From the NCBI GenBank assembly GCA_965178125.1, contig OZ237754.1, positions 558,001 through 622,000 on the forward strand: a DNA stretch of 64,000 bases, read 5' to 3'. Positions 46,721-56,971 of the stretch are shown piece after piece. The DNA comes from Bilabrum cf. latius (taxonomy: Eukaryota > Bigyra: Bicosoecida > Bigyra > Bicosoecida). Numbering within the stretch: position 1 is the stretch's first letter; each line of letters begins with the position of its first letter. The translations under genes and the position numbers were made by a program. The notes under the pieces were generated by a model. That model was not told the origin of the DNA. It did not search any database and saw nothing but the letters and a program-made list of their open reading frames with translations.

Positions 46721-49700
46721 ATGGTAGACTCCGGAGTTGCACTTCGGGAAGAACCCAGGCAGGTTACACTTAGCGAGATTCTGCCGGTACTTCGCAGCAA
46801 GCATGCGGCCGTAAAGTTAGCTGGGCTTCCCCATGTCCTGAGAATGGTGCACAGGTCGCCATCATCCTCGCCCGACCGGTAGCAAGTCTTAAATGCAGTC
46901 GGAAGGCCATTTTTGTTCTCCTTACTTCATCGATCTCGCGGCGAATAGCTTGCCTCAGCACTTACGACTGCAAGAAGTATAGTCTTGCAGCTGTGCTAGG
47001 AGCTTGCGCAAGACCCTGTGTGCTCTCGAAAGCTTCGCGGGGCTGTGCCATTGCTTCTTTCGAGCATTCGAAAAGCCACCGACCCAAGGGATATTTCAGC
47101 AGCAGCGCGGTGCTTTGGAAATATTATCTAGAGTGTTAGTACATTGTCAGGATTGGGGGGGCATCGCACAGTATGGTCGATCTGCGAAGCTATCTGCCGC
47201 CTTGCAAGCCAAAGATGGGACACTGCACCAGGCACCATTTCGAGCAGCAGCAGCACCGACACTAGCCAGGAAGCTATGCTTTGGTGCATGGAAGCACTCC
47301 GTACGTGCTTTCTGGCCGAGTCGCAAGGTAGGTTGCGAGCAGTCGATGCCGGAAAGGAGGTTGGTGCAAGCATGGCAGCTGCTGCCGTGTCGCATGGCGG
47401 TATGGAGACTCTGTCGGCGTTCTTGAGCCATCCCAACGGATCCATTGCTATTGCAGCAGCGTCTTCCATTGATGCTGCCATGGCTGCCATGATGGTAGCG
47501 CACCAGTCGAGCGAGAATGCACCGGGGAGCACCTGGCCGGCATGGGCGAGCGAGCAAGGTGCGAAGCAGCTGCCCGGCGCTCCCAAGACCGGGCGCAACG
47601 AACCGCACCACATTCATCCTGCACCTGCTTTCCTCGGCGCTATTTCTGCACTGTATGAAACCAAAAGTGTGGTAGGAAAATTGGACGAGGGTGAAGAAGA
47701 GACCGGGCGCAGTTCAGGCCAAGCTGAGTATGCTCGGCCCCTGCCCCGAGCCGAGAGCGAGGTGGCCGGTGCCATCCGCAAGTCGGCTGGAGCAGGTAAA
47801 TTTGATATGCCTGGTTCGTCAGACTCCAATCCTGTCTCAGAGAACGCGGAGTAGGAAGAGAAAGCCGGCGACAGAGACGACGGTTCTGCGGTGGCCGGGC
47901 CGGCTTGGTCGTTGGCAGACTTGCAGTGCTCGCCAGAGCAACTGCTTAGTCCTACCGGCGTACTCGTCCCCAGATGGCTGCACGCCCTCAGGCAGGGTCT
48001 GTTGGCCGGGCTGGTGGTTGCAACCGATAGGCAGCACATCCAGTGGCTCCTGCGAGTGTCGTTTTCTGCGATGACCTGCTTTGGCCAGGCGTGGATGACG
48101 GGCCCTGCAATGGGTGGTGAAGACGATGGCGCCTCGGGCGTTGGAAGCGCCCTCGATGGGGATCCTAGACACACGGATGGAAGTGGGTACAAGAGTAATG
48201 GGCGGGATGCCAAAGGATCTAAGGGTGGATCAAGGGCCAGTGCCGCACATGCAAGAACCGCTAGTAGTGGTGAGGCGGACAAGCCGTCCAAGCAGTCTGG
48301 TGACACGGCATCCAATGGTCCAAGCCGGGGCGCTCTTGTGGTGATGCTGGCTCGAATAGCTGCAACAGAGGCTGTGACGTGCATCGATAGCCTTCAGCAA
48401 AGCCTCGTGGATAAAGACTCTGTCGGGGCCGTGGTGCCTTCAACCGCGTCACCTGCTTCAGCTGCGCAAACGCAGAGCGAACCATCGCACTCGCCACATA
48501 CAAGCAAGACAGCACCTAGTGACGAGCCAATGCAAGCCAGCGTTACCCATGATAGTATGCATTCGGCCTCCGAACGTCTTGCAGACCCCGAGGCGCCCAC
48601 AGAAGCTGCCGGCGAAGACGTGCATGGCGGTGACGCTGATGACGATGACGGCGACATACCCCCACCCCTGGAGCCTGCATCAACTCCAATTCAACCGTCG
48701 CCGCAGCAGAGCTCCAGCCCTACTCGAAGCGACTCTGCTGCAGCTGCAGAGCCAGCCTCTCCTGGCACCGCGGACTCAAAGCTTGGGGACGCCCAGTCCT
48801 CCAAGCACCCCCTTTCCAAAACAGAGCCCGACACTGCAATCGCCGCGCTGACGAGACAGCAACGCGCCTACAAAGCTAGGACCGAGATAAGTTGGGCTTG
48901 CCGGGGGCTCGATCTGGCCCTTGCAGTGGTGGGGCATCTCCTGCACTCGCTGCGTGCTGGATTTCGTGAGCAGGGTGACGATGGTGACGAGCTTGTTGGC
49001 GATAGCATCTAGCAAGGATATGAAGGACATGGAACGTATGGACAGCGAATGCGGGCATCGCAACGCCTTGGTCTAGTGGTTTGGCCAACCGATGACTTCA
49101 ACAGTGCAAGCATCCCAACACAAAACAGCTCGCAAGCCGGCAAGCACTCTGCCGATTCAGCTGCTTAGGGCACAGATGTAGGCACAGGCAGCGGGAAAAG
49201 TGTCGACGCAGAGGATTAGACAGTGATGCTGGATGCCTTCGCTCTGCGTTCAGACCGGCTATCTGTAAGCTCTCTTCCCCCCGATGCGTTGCTCGGCATG
49301 AGGAAGGTCTTCTAGGAGACCACCGACCTCGTGTGCTCCTTCGTGCGTGACGTGGGCATGAGCCAGCTTGGCCCTCTCCTGCTCTCGCCGCTGTCTACTG
49401 CACACACGAAGGAGTTTCAGCGCGCGGTCGTTGACGCGTGTGCCGAGGTCGGTCTACGCCGTGGGGTGTCCACTGAGTCCCCCGGTGATGGCGCCGATCA
49501 GCAGCCTGTGGACCTATTCGCCACCCTGGGAGGCCGGGCAGCCGCAGCGTGCTCGCCAGTGATGATGTGCTTGCTATGGATTGCCACTGTGCTCGCCGAG
49601 GAGCCAGACTTGGGTGGTGACTGTCCCAAGTCACTGCGACCCGCGATGGCGGTTTTGGCGCGATGGGCACTCCCTGCAGTGGTGGTCACTGACTTGACAA

Positions 49701-51166
49701 AAGACTGCGAGCAGGAACTTGCTCGCTAGGCGACAATGTCTAGTGCATAGACTGGAGGCGGCGAGTCAAGGGTTTCGTTGGAAGCTGCAGCGAGTAGTTC
49801 AGATAGAGCTGAGAGACTGCTTCGCAGAATTCTCAGCTCTCACAGAAAGACGGGACGGGCTGGAGCTCGGCGTCCCGAGCTATTGCCTTGCCTGCTCCCA
49901 GTTGTGGTCGAGGCTGCGTGTGCCCCCGGTGAGAATGAGTAGGTGCCCCGCAGCATTCGGAGGGCAGGCGTGCTGGCTGCCACTGTGGACGCATGCAGCG
50001 CCGCAGCCTGGGCAGTTGTAGTGCAGCTGAGCGAGCTGCAAGCAGCCGTGTCAGCGGGCCAGTTTGATGGCCTGGAGTCCATGGTGCAGTCGCTTCTCTC
50101 CCGTTGTCTGTCCCTCGATCACGTGGCCCAATCGTGCACACCGCTAGCTCTTGCCACTATTGGCTGGGTGGACAGACCAAGCCCTGATGCCGTGAGGCAC
50201 GATCCCGAGCCAGGGCTTGCTCCATCGCGCGGTTCACCAAGCAAAACAGACAGCACTGATGCAGCGAGCGTCAGCGACGTCACGCTGCGCCAGGAAGGAA
50301 AGCTACAAGTTTCGCGAGTGCTCAGAGCTTTGGATGCCCTTGCGGCTTGCGCAGAGGTTTGCTCCAACGGTTCCCTTGACGCCGTGCTAGAGGCAGCCCG
50401 AGTGCTCGAAGGCAGGGCGAAGATTCTCACGGGCGGCAGCGGCTCATCGCACCCGGTTGGTGCGAGCCCTGGGGCAGCGCAGAGCTCCATATTGCAAGAA
50501 ATTGACAGCCGGGTGGCAGGGGCAAGACAGGGCGGGGATCCACAGGATGGGTTCTCCCTATAGCAGCAGTGGGCTCTCATCGCGTCGATCGCGCCACACG
50601 TGGCTGGACTGCCTGCGGCCGCTCATCCCAGGGCTACAACATAGTGGGATACGTATGTGCACGTTAGTGCAGTGCAGCTGCAGGCGCAGGAATTGCTGGG
50701 GGCGGCGGGTGCAGCCTCGGCGATTCTGCTCGCCTGCTTGCTGCGCTCCTTCGCTGGCCTTGCCGTCCCCATGCCTAGGAGGGTCGGGGCTGGAGGAGCT
50801 GCCGGTGACCCAGAACAACGAGGACACGAAAGCGGTATGGCCTCGCTTGAAAAGAGATCGGAGAAATGGGTGAGGGCGGTGCTAGGCTACGTGGCATCGC
50901 AGAGGGCGGAATCGACCCACACCACACCAGGTACGTCAGGGGATGCGGGCGGGGCTCTGGCGCAGACTGTCCTGGAACACACTGCCCCCGTGCTCCGGAC
51001 AACTCTGCGCGGGGTCGCAATGGAAGCAGGTGAGTCCTCCGAGCCGTCACTCGTAACCCTTGGTGAGCTGTGCAGCGCCGCGGGCAGGAACCTTCGCGAA
51101 CACCTGTCAAGGGCCGGCCATCCGTTGGAGCAAGTGCTCCGAGAGGTGCTCGATTCCGGGCGATGA
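46721..51166 (+). CDS. Large helical-repeat (ARM/HEAT-like) protein, unassigned
   Basis: 1,481 residues in one exon from ATG 46721 to TGA 51164-51166. About a dozen TAG codons include 46880, 46946, 46997, 47129, 47852, 49010, 49736, 49940 and 50561. The whole protein except two Ser/acidic linkers (about 48100-48850 and 49080-49230) is built of amphipathic helices in ARM/HEAT style, for example VTLSEILPVLRSKHAAVKLA, then PLLLSSIRKATDPRDISAAA, then MEALRTCFLA. The TAG codons sit inside helices (VLQLC-TAG-ELAQD), so truncation at any of them would break the solenoid. I cannot assign the family; large solenoids such as THADA, TTI1 or HEATR types are candidates only. It is divergent from the GTPase gene and convergent with ykt6. 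Confidence 0.65.
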
Positions 51167-51319
51167 TCGCGCCACCTGGGCAGTATGGCATAGAATACGT
51201 AAACCATAAATGGTGCTCATTTCTCCGCATTTGGTATTGACATTCAGGCAATCCGGGTAATTAAGGCAATAAGAATTCGACACATACCACTGTTTGCGGT
51301 CCAGGGAACCGTGCTCCAG

Positions 51320-52023
51320 TCACGAAATCGAGCAGCAAGGCTTCGTCTTTGCAGCCGATGTAGCGAATCTCTTCGAAGATTCTGACAGGTCGTCTGAAGC
51401 CGCAACCAAGTCGTCGAGCTTCTCCCCTCGTTTCAGCATGTCATCGATCGTCTGCGTGAGCACGCCCTTCGTCTCGTCCAGTTTGCTATGAATCTTGGAA
51501 ATTGTATCCACCTGAGTTGGGTCCTACCACTTCTCAATTGCCGTGCGAATCTCGGGCGTCTCGCATTGCAAGTCCTTCGAGCACGATGCCCACACAGCCG
51601 GCTTGTGCCGCTGCTCGAAAGCCTCAAGCATCTTCTTGTTTAACGCAGTGGCAACACGCAATGGGTACGTTTCATCATGAACAACTGTACATCGCAAGCC
51701 GTTGTCCAGGGCATAGTTTGTGCATCGGTACCCATTGTACTCAACCTGCGTTACTCCAGCCACCACTCGCTTCGATACGATCCTAACTCCAAACTTCACA
51801 GACTCTGCAGCGCTGCGATATTTAAGTTAGATTCAATGGCTGATTGGAGCTTGAGAGCTGCATTGCTGGTGTTCTACAACGAACGACATAGAATCTCCTG
51901 TTGTTGCACTTACCTACCACGTGTCAGAAAAGAGAATTCCGACAAATCAGTGACCATATCCAAGATAACTGGTTCAGAGGTATCCTCGTTCCAGCGGGTG
52001 ATGGCAATTGCGGTGATTTTCAT
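51320..52023 (-). CDS. ykt6: R-SNARE Ykt6
   Basis: Exons 52023-51918 and 51804-51320 are joined over a 113-nt intron (GTAGGT...CTGCAG) and give 196 residues, the normal Ykt6 length. The longin domain starts MKITAIAITRW and includes DLSEFSFLTRESVKF, NGLRCTVVHDETYPLRVA and KMLEAF. The SNARE motif LDETKGVLTQTIDDML-KRGEKLDDLV carries the zero-layer Arg. The C-terminus is CCSIS, a palmitoylated Cys plus a CaaX-like box for prenylation, typical of this lipid-anchored SNARE of ER-Golgi, vacuole and autophagosome fusion. A TAG at 51526-51524 falls between KW and DPTQVD, where Ykt6 proteins have Gln (KYQDP). This codon anchors the UAG = Gln reading. It ends convergent to the helical-repeat gene. Confidence 0.95.
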
Positions 52024-52039
52024 TGCTAAATTCCGTCGT

Positions 52040-52360
52040 TTATGTGTCTAGCACATCTGCAATCTTGCGGAACCTGCGGGAACGGCGCCGCGCGAAACGC
52101 ACCGGGAAACTTCGGCAGAACGTGCGCAGAGAAACACGCCTGATCGTAGAGCACTTGGAGACAGAGCAGGCATCGTTAGGTGGCAGAGCGTGTGAGTAAA
52201 CTATGAGCGAGCAGGCGTCGATTATTTGGTGGCCTGCCAGTGGTCGAGATTCGCCTGCCATTGGCAGAACCAGTAGTAAGTGGTCACCAAGCGGCTCAAG
52301 CGCGTGCGCGATTGAAACTGCGGTGCTGGCTTCAGAGGCAATGCCAAAGGGGAGGAACAT
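52040..52360 (-). CDS. Possible small orphan gene (106 aa)
   Basis: An uninterrupted frame from ATG 52360 to TAA 52040-52042 between dynein roadblock and ykt6 on the same strand, ending 17 bases before the ykt6 ATG. The N-terminal half is mildly hydrophobic and the C-terminus is strongly basic (RFARRRSRRFRK). The complementary strand of the basic part also reads as a charged helix, so coding strand and structure are uncertain. No family match. It may be only the ykt6 promoter. Confidence 0.3.
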   Translation of the reverse strand: MFLPFGIASEASTAVSIAHALEPLGDHLLLVLPMAGESRPLAGHQIIDACSLIVYSHALPPNDACSVSKCSTIRRVSLRTFCRSFPVRFARRRSRRFRKIADVLDT

Positions 52361-52655
52361 TGTGGCCCGTGTGCCTCTCCCTGTGAGCCAGATGGTTGCA
52401 CATCAGCCACACTGGTATCATGGTGCTAGTCTGGCCGCACGCCGACCCGCCCCCCGAGTACTAGTAAGGCATTTCACTGCATCCCCAATGCAGGTGAGAG
52501 TGAGCGCCCGCGTGCAACTTAGGACTGATCAACAACTTTGATTGTGCGGTCATAATACAAGGTAAGCGTTCCTAAGCAACGGCTATGGGTGCCAGTGGAT
52601 GAGCTGTGCATCGCAAACGATGTCGAGAGTCTATTTCCAACAGCAAGCACTGCGT

Positions 52656-53380
52656 TCAGTCCGCGCCATCTCCCTCATCACCCTCGTCCTCTTCCTTTGC
52701 GTGGGCTTTGTGCACAAGAACCAGTGTACATGTTGCGCCCGGAGCGATCACCAGCTCCTTATCGTTCGTTCGGAGCCGCAACCATCGCAATCTCAACTCT
52801 TCCGCTGTCTGCGAGATGTGATCGGGAGCATAGATAGCTGAAGCGGTGCGCCCAGGCCTATAATGATTCGTAATTAAGCTCGTGAGCTAGACTTACGGGC
52901 CCTGTTGCATGAGTGTTGCAGAAATCCTATGCCTTCACTACCAAATCCTTAATCAAACAAGCATAATGCGTAATCTATCGTGGAATAACGAGGCCACTGC
53001 TCGGCGGATTGGGGTCAAATCCAGATGCAGACCATTTGATAGGGATCCCTGCGGCGAGAAGTTAACCAGACTGCCAGTGAAGGACCAAGTTGCACCTGTG
53101 GAGGTTGCGAAGCACTCAATCTCAATCCCTGGGCATGACACTCACCCGCCTCGTTCACAATAAAATATCCAACCACCCCAGGCGATTCGAGAAGGGGTTT
53201 CATAGTGGAATCAATATCAGCTGGTCCCTCGTCCTGCAATGGAATCGAACACAGGGCAAGGGTGTGAAACATGCTACTCTGCAACAATGCAGCTTCACAA
53301 CTCGGCGAGATACATGACAAGCGACTAACTTCTGCTCCTCCATCAGCTCCGCTTGCAGCTTTTCTTCCTGCCGCTGCCAT
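52656..53380 (-). CDS. dynlrb: Dynein light chain roadblock/LC7
   Basis: Four exons (53380-53330, 53233-53146, 53048-52897, 52808-52656) give 147 residues ending at TGA. The introns are 96, 97 and 88 nt with GTTAGT, GTGAGT and GTAAGT donors, and all phases agree. The roadblock fold is clear: MKPLLESPGVVGYFIVNEAG joined by splicing to IPIKW, then HYACLIKDLVVKA, then LRWLRLRTNDKELVIAPG and TLVLVH. The GIPIK motif is formed exactly at the second splice junction, which supports the model. A short acidic tail follows. Two TAG codons lie in the fold: PR-TAG-ITHYA and VKA-TAG-DF, the latter where a polar helix residue is usual. It works as a cargo-binding light chain of cytoplasmic or axonemal dynein. 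It shares a 102-bp divergent promoter with the V-ATPase G-like gene. Confidence 0.85.
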
Positions 53381-53482
53381 GATAGGATTTGTCTTGATCG
53401 CGTTCCGTTGGAATAATATATCATTTTCTCTCAGGCTGCGAAAACTGCACGTCTCAATTCAGGGCTTGCAACTCTCACAATT

Positions 53483-54121
53483 ATGGCTGGGTATGGCGGT
53501 GGGCAAGAAATTTAGGCACTGAGATCTGCCGAAGAATCAGCAAAGCGGGAACTACAAGCTGCAGCCGAAGGTGAGATTCTGCTGCGGCGTTAGGAGTGCA
53601 CGGATTCGCACGATACACTCCATATCTTCAGTGTGTGTCTTAAGCTAGCGCAGAATCAAAGCGGTAGAGATAGCAAGTTGAGCAGTAGGCAAAAGATTTG
53701 GCAATGCAAGACCACGAACGAATCCGTGAACAGATGCTCCGGGATATCAGTACTGTGAGCAAAGTCGGAGCAATCCAGCACAGGTATTTTCTCTATTCCT
53801 GCGTCAGCAGGATGCCGTGTTGGAATTCATTTTTATTCGTTCTTGCAGCAAAAAGAAATTGACCAGTTGAAAGTGGAACTCGACAAAGAAGCAGACTCGT
53901 TCGTATCGAAGCTTGAGTAAGTGGTTCTTTTTGTGGTACTTGTAGTTGCAGTAGAATCGGTAATCACTTCAAGAAATGTACCGATCGATTGCGTTTCTAT
54001 TTCACATCGCAGTGGTCATGCACAGGAGACGCTGCCGCGTCTGGCAAGACTTGTGACGTGGATGGTACAGCAAACCGATGACATAGGCCACGCTGCAGCA
54101 GATCCTGATAGCAAGTCCTAA
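53483..54121 (+). CDS. V-ATPase subunit G-like coiled-coil protein
   Basis: Four exons (53483-53570, 53654-53754, 53849-53916, 54013-54121) splice in phase to 121 residues, the usual size of subunit G. The introns are 83, 94 and 96 nt with GTGAGA, GTGAGC and GTAAGT donors. It starts MAGYGGGQEIQALRSAEESA, close to the G.GIQ.LL.AE..A start of the family. It continues as a Gln/Lys/Glu-rich helix and ends with a short conserved-looking region (LPRLARLVTWMV). Four TAG codons occur: 53513 and three within 27 bases at the start of exon 2 (KR-TAG-R-TAG-QVEQ-TAG-AK), all in the helix. The stop is TAA 54119-54121, with an in-frame TGA six codons on. Subunit G forms the peripheral stalk of the proton pump. 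Another small coiled-coil protein cannot be excluded. Confidence 0.55.
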
Positions 54122-54316
54122 TCGCTGATCCGTGCCTGAGTAGCATAGAACAGTACAGTAATAATACTCAGTGTGGCATACCATTCCATGCATTCTTCGC
54201 TCCAGGAGTCCCGAAATGAGCTGAGGATGGAAACCCCAGCAACGCACAATGAAGCACCAGCAGGGCAGAGTGCCAAATGTGCTTTCAAGGCCAGGCCGTG
54301 GCACTGAAAGACTGGG

Positions 54317-55201
54317 TCAAGTCTCAAGGGCACTGCGCTTCTGCCGCCGGCCACGCCTACCAGACCCCCGAGACCCGGGCCCTGTCCTGGTGGGGCTGCG
54401 GGCCGCCGACCCAGGGGACGCTTCCGCTTCAGAAACCTGCGCTGACGCAACCTCGGGGCCCCGCCCGGCAGAAGCACCCGCCGGACCGGTAGACTCCGCT
54501 TCCTTAGCAGGCGCGCGATCACTCGCTGCAGACGACTCCTGCCCGCTGCGTGGCGCTTCAGGCGCTGATGGCTGTACCGGAGCGGCAAGAGCAGCCTGCT
54601 CTGCCTTCTCCCGAGCATCGGCCTGGGCCTTCTCTCGCGCTGCCGCCTCCTCTGCCTTGCGCCGGGCCTCTTGCTCCCGCTTGTCCTGCTCTGCCTTCTC
54701 CCGAGCATCGGCCTGGGCCTTCTCTCGCGCTGCCGCCTCCTCTGCCTTGCGCCGGGCCTCTTGCTCCCGCTTGTCCTGCTCTGCCTTCTCCCGAGCATCA
54801 GCCTGGGCCTTCTCTCGCGCTGCCGCCTCCTCTGCCTTGCGCCGGGCCTCTTGCTCCCGCTTGTCCTGCTCTGCCTTCTCCCGAGCATCAGCCTGGGCCT
54901 TCTCTCGCGCTGCCGCCTCCTCTGCCTTGCGCCGGGCCTCTTGCTCCCGCTTGTCCTGGTCTGCCTTCTCCCGAGCATCGGCCTGGGCCTTCTCCCGCGC
55001 TGCCGCCTCCTCTGCCTTGCGCCGGGCCTCTTGCTCCCGCTTGTCCTGCTCTGCCTTCTCCCGAGCATCGGCCTGGGCCTTCTCCCGCGCTGCCGCCTGC
55101 TCTGCCTTGCGCCGGGCCTCTTGCTACCGCTTATCCTTTCTCTTCTTGGCCTCAGCCTCAGCTGCTTCTTCCGCTGCTTTCTCCTGCACCTTTTTCAGAT
55201 C

Positions 55202-55243
<42 letters not shown>

Positions 55244-56515
55244 GGCTGCAGGTGCCTGCGCAATGATTCCATCTTCGTCCTCGTCCTCTTCCTCGTCCTC
55301 TTCAACGGCGGGTACATTGCCTTGAGATTGCTATCGGCTGGATGCAGAAGCATCAGATGCGATATCCTTCCCACCCCTACCGTTACCTCGCTCCTTATTC
55401 CAGGCCTCGCTCTCACCCTCACCCTCACCCTTGCCCTCGCCGTCTTGCTTGACTACCTCCGCGGGGCTGCCGTCCTCCAGGGCGCGCACCACGCCGCATG
55501 CTCGGTTCGCCGCAGCTGCTGACTCCGGGCCCTTCCAGTGCTTCATGAAGGTTCCTTTGTCGGCCACCCAAGCGCGACCGCCGTAGTAGTCCCTCGGCTG
55601 CAGGGCCGAAATGATCTGATCCCTAGAAAGGTCCGACAACGCGGATACAACCGCTCGCTTGAACAGAGATTCGCCCTCGTCCCCCTTGGGGAAGTTGCTC
55701 CTGCCGACCTGCTTCCTCACTTCCCCAATCTCGATGGGCTTGTGCACGGTGATAACGACCTCTTCGTGTCCTATCTCGGGCACCCCCCTGAGGGGCCAGT
55801 TGGCTCGCATCCCAGACAGGGTGATAGGCAGGACTGCAGTGTCTGTGTCGTTGGCAGCGATGAAGGCGCCGGGCTTGAAGGGACCAAGCGGTCCATCCAG
55901 CAGGTTTATGTAACGAGTTCCCTCGGGAAAGAATAGAAAAGACAGTTTCCCGTCAGTGATGTACTTCTTCGAGTCCTCGAGCGCCTTGTGACGCGCTGCC
56001 TTGCCCTTGTCGTCAGACCGAGTTCGCTCGATGGCAACATGACGCGCAAAGTAGAAAAGCTGCCCCATGATGGGATAGTACAAGATTTCCTGCTTGATCA
56101 TCGCCCGGAAATTGATGACTGGAAGCAAAGAGAGAACAAAGGCGTCCAGTGTGCTCTGGTGGTTGAGTGCAATGACCACCGGCCGGTCCTTCGGGATGTT
56201 CTCGACGCCCTCCAGGCGGTACTTCAGAAACGGAAAGATTGCCATTCGAGTTAATACGCAATTCGTACTGCGATACGGAACACTTGCCAAGCGCAGCGCG
56301 GAACATTCTTGATCAGGCTAGCTGAGCAGCCCCGGCAAAATGAGGTGCCGGCGGAATACCTCCTGTAAGAGGGAACATAGTTGATGCACGGACTGGCAAG
56401 ACAACCATATATATTAAGGTGCTCACTACTATGCAAGGTTGCCGTACGGGTCAACAAAGATGGAGATGGGCCACGCAATGATGTACAGTAGTACAGCAAT
56501 GGTGCCGAACAGCAT
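54317..56515 (-). CDS. 1-acyl-glycerol-3-phosphate acyltransferase fused to a long coiled-coil repeat tail
   Basis: Model: exons 56515-56427, 56362-56269 and 56221-54317, giving 695 residues to TGA. An N-terminal helix (FGTIAVLLYIIAWPISIF) and DPYGNLA precede the PlsC domain. The signature blocks are ALNHQSTLDAF (HX4D), LFFPEGTR and a PITLSG region, with an intact catalytic His-Asp. The enzyme makes phosphatidic acid at the ER. The C-terminal half is unusual: an acidic linker, an Ala-Gln repeat, then six 30-residue Lys/Glu/Ala/Arg units predicted to form a long coiled coil, and a Ser/Pro/basic end. TAG codons: 55333 and 55126, plus one or two near the first splice junction. The second intron (47 nt) is inferred because it gives WQVFRIA-YRLEGVENIP; without it a shorter ATG start at about 56245 is possible. 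Confidence 0.75.
54601..55137 (-). repeat. 90-bp in-frame tandem repeat, six copies
   Basis: Units start at 54601 and every 90 bases to 55051. They are nearly identical except the last, at the 3' + strand edge. On the coding (-) strand each encodes 30 residues such as DKREQEARRKAEEAAAREK plus QADAREKAEQ. In the most divergent unit GAG is replaced by TAG (55126-55124). Confidence 0.9.
55200..55244 (-). repeat. Hexanucleotide repeat coding for Ala-Gln
   Basis: About seven GCCTGA/CAGGCT units encode an alternating Ala-Gln run between the acidic linker and the 30-residue repeats of the acyltransferase. Confidence 0.85.
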
Positions 56516-56971
56516 CTGCAGGCCTAAGAGCCCGAACACCCGTGCACTGCGGTACGCACAGCTCAAGAAATTGAGTACTCAAATGGAACCAGGCGCTGCA
56601 TAGATGATTCGTGAAAGTGCGGTTAAACCAAGCTATGTGGGATTGGGTCAGAGCCACGGCCGACAAAACTTACCGCAGCAACCAGCTACCTGGGTTGGAC
56701 TTCTTGGGTACATAAACGCCGTCATCACCCCGTCGTTTTCCCATATTACAATTAATAGCACTCTTTTCGCCCGTTTACACGAAGAATACCTTGCAATGGG
56801 CCGGTGACAACGAGCGAATCCAGAGCCTGAAGTTGCAACCGCTACTGGCGAAAGGTTGCAACCGGGCAAGCACCACCACCCTTTCTCGTATCTGCAAACA
56901 ATCGAAGAATAACACAATACAACAGTTTGTTAACATCACAACATAATATGCAACCATCCTATTCTCTTGCA
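56516..56971. other. Tandem intergenic region
   Basis: This lies between the 3' end of the SH3 scaffold gene and the start of the acyltransferase gene, both -. An additional 5' exon of the acyltransferase is possible because CTTAGGCCTGCAG precedes the chosen ATG. Nothing else is supported. Confidence 0.4.

Noticed and set aside
51524-51526. UAG = Leu, Glu or Tyr instead of Gln
   Set aside because: The Ykt6 position and the TPR column are Gln in homologues or sister units, and CAG to TAG is a single transition. Only the 90-bp repeat site fits Glu.
52599-52841. 80-aa + strand ORF with a hydrophobic segment
   Set aside because: It is antisense to the last exon and third intron of dynein roadblock, whose spliced product is clearly conserved.
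53200-53424. - strand coiled-coil-like ORF overlapping roadblock exon 1
   Set aside because: A different frame of exon 1 and intron 1; the spliced roadblock model explains the region in phase.
54118-55068. Long Arg/Gln-rich ORF on the - strand over the 90-bp repeats
   Set aside because: It is a shadow frame. The frame continuous with the acyltransferase gives a regular Lys/Glu/Ala coiled coil and a proper TGA end.
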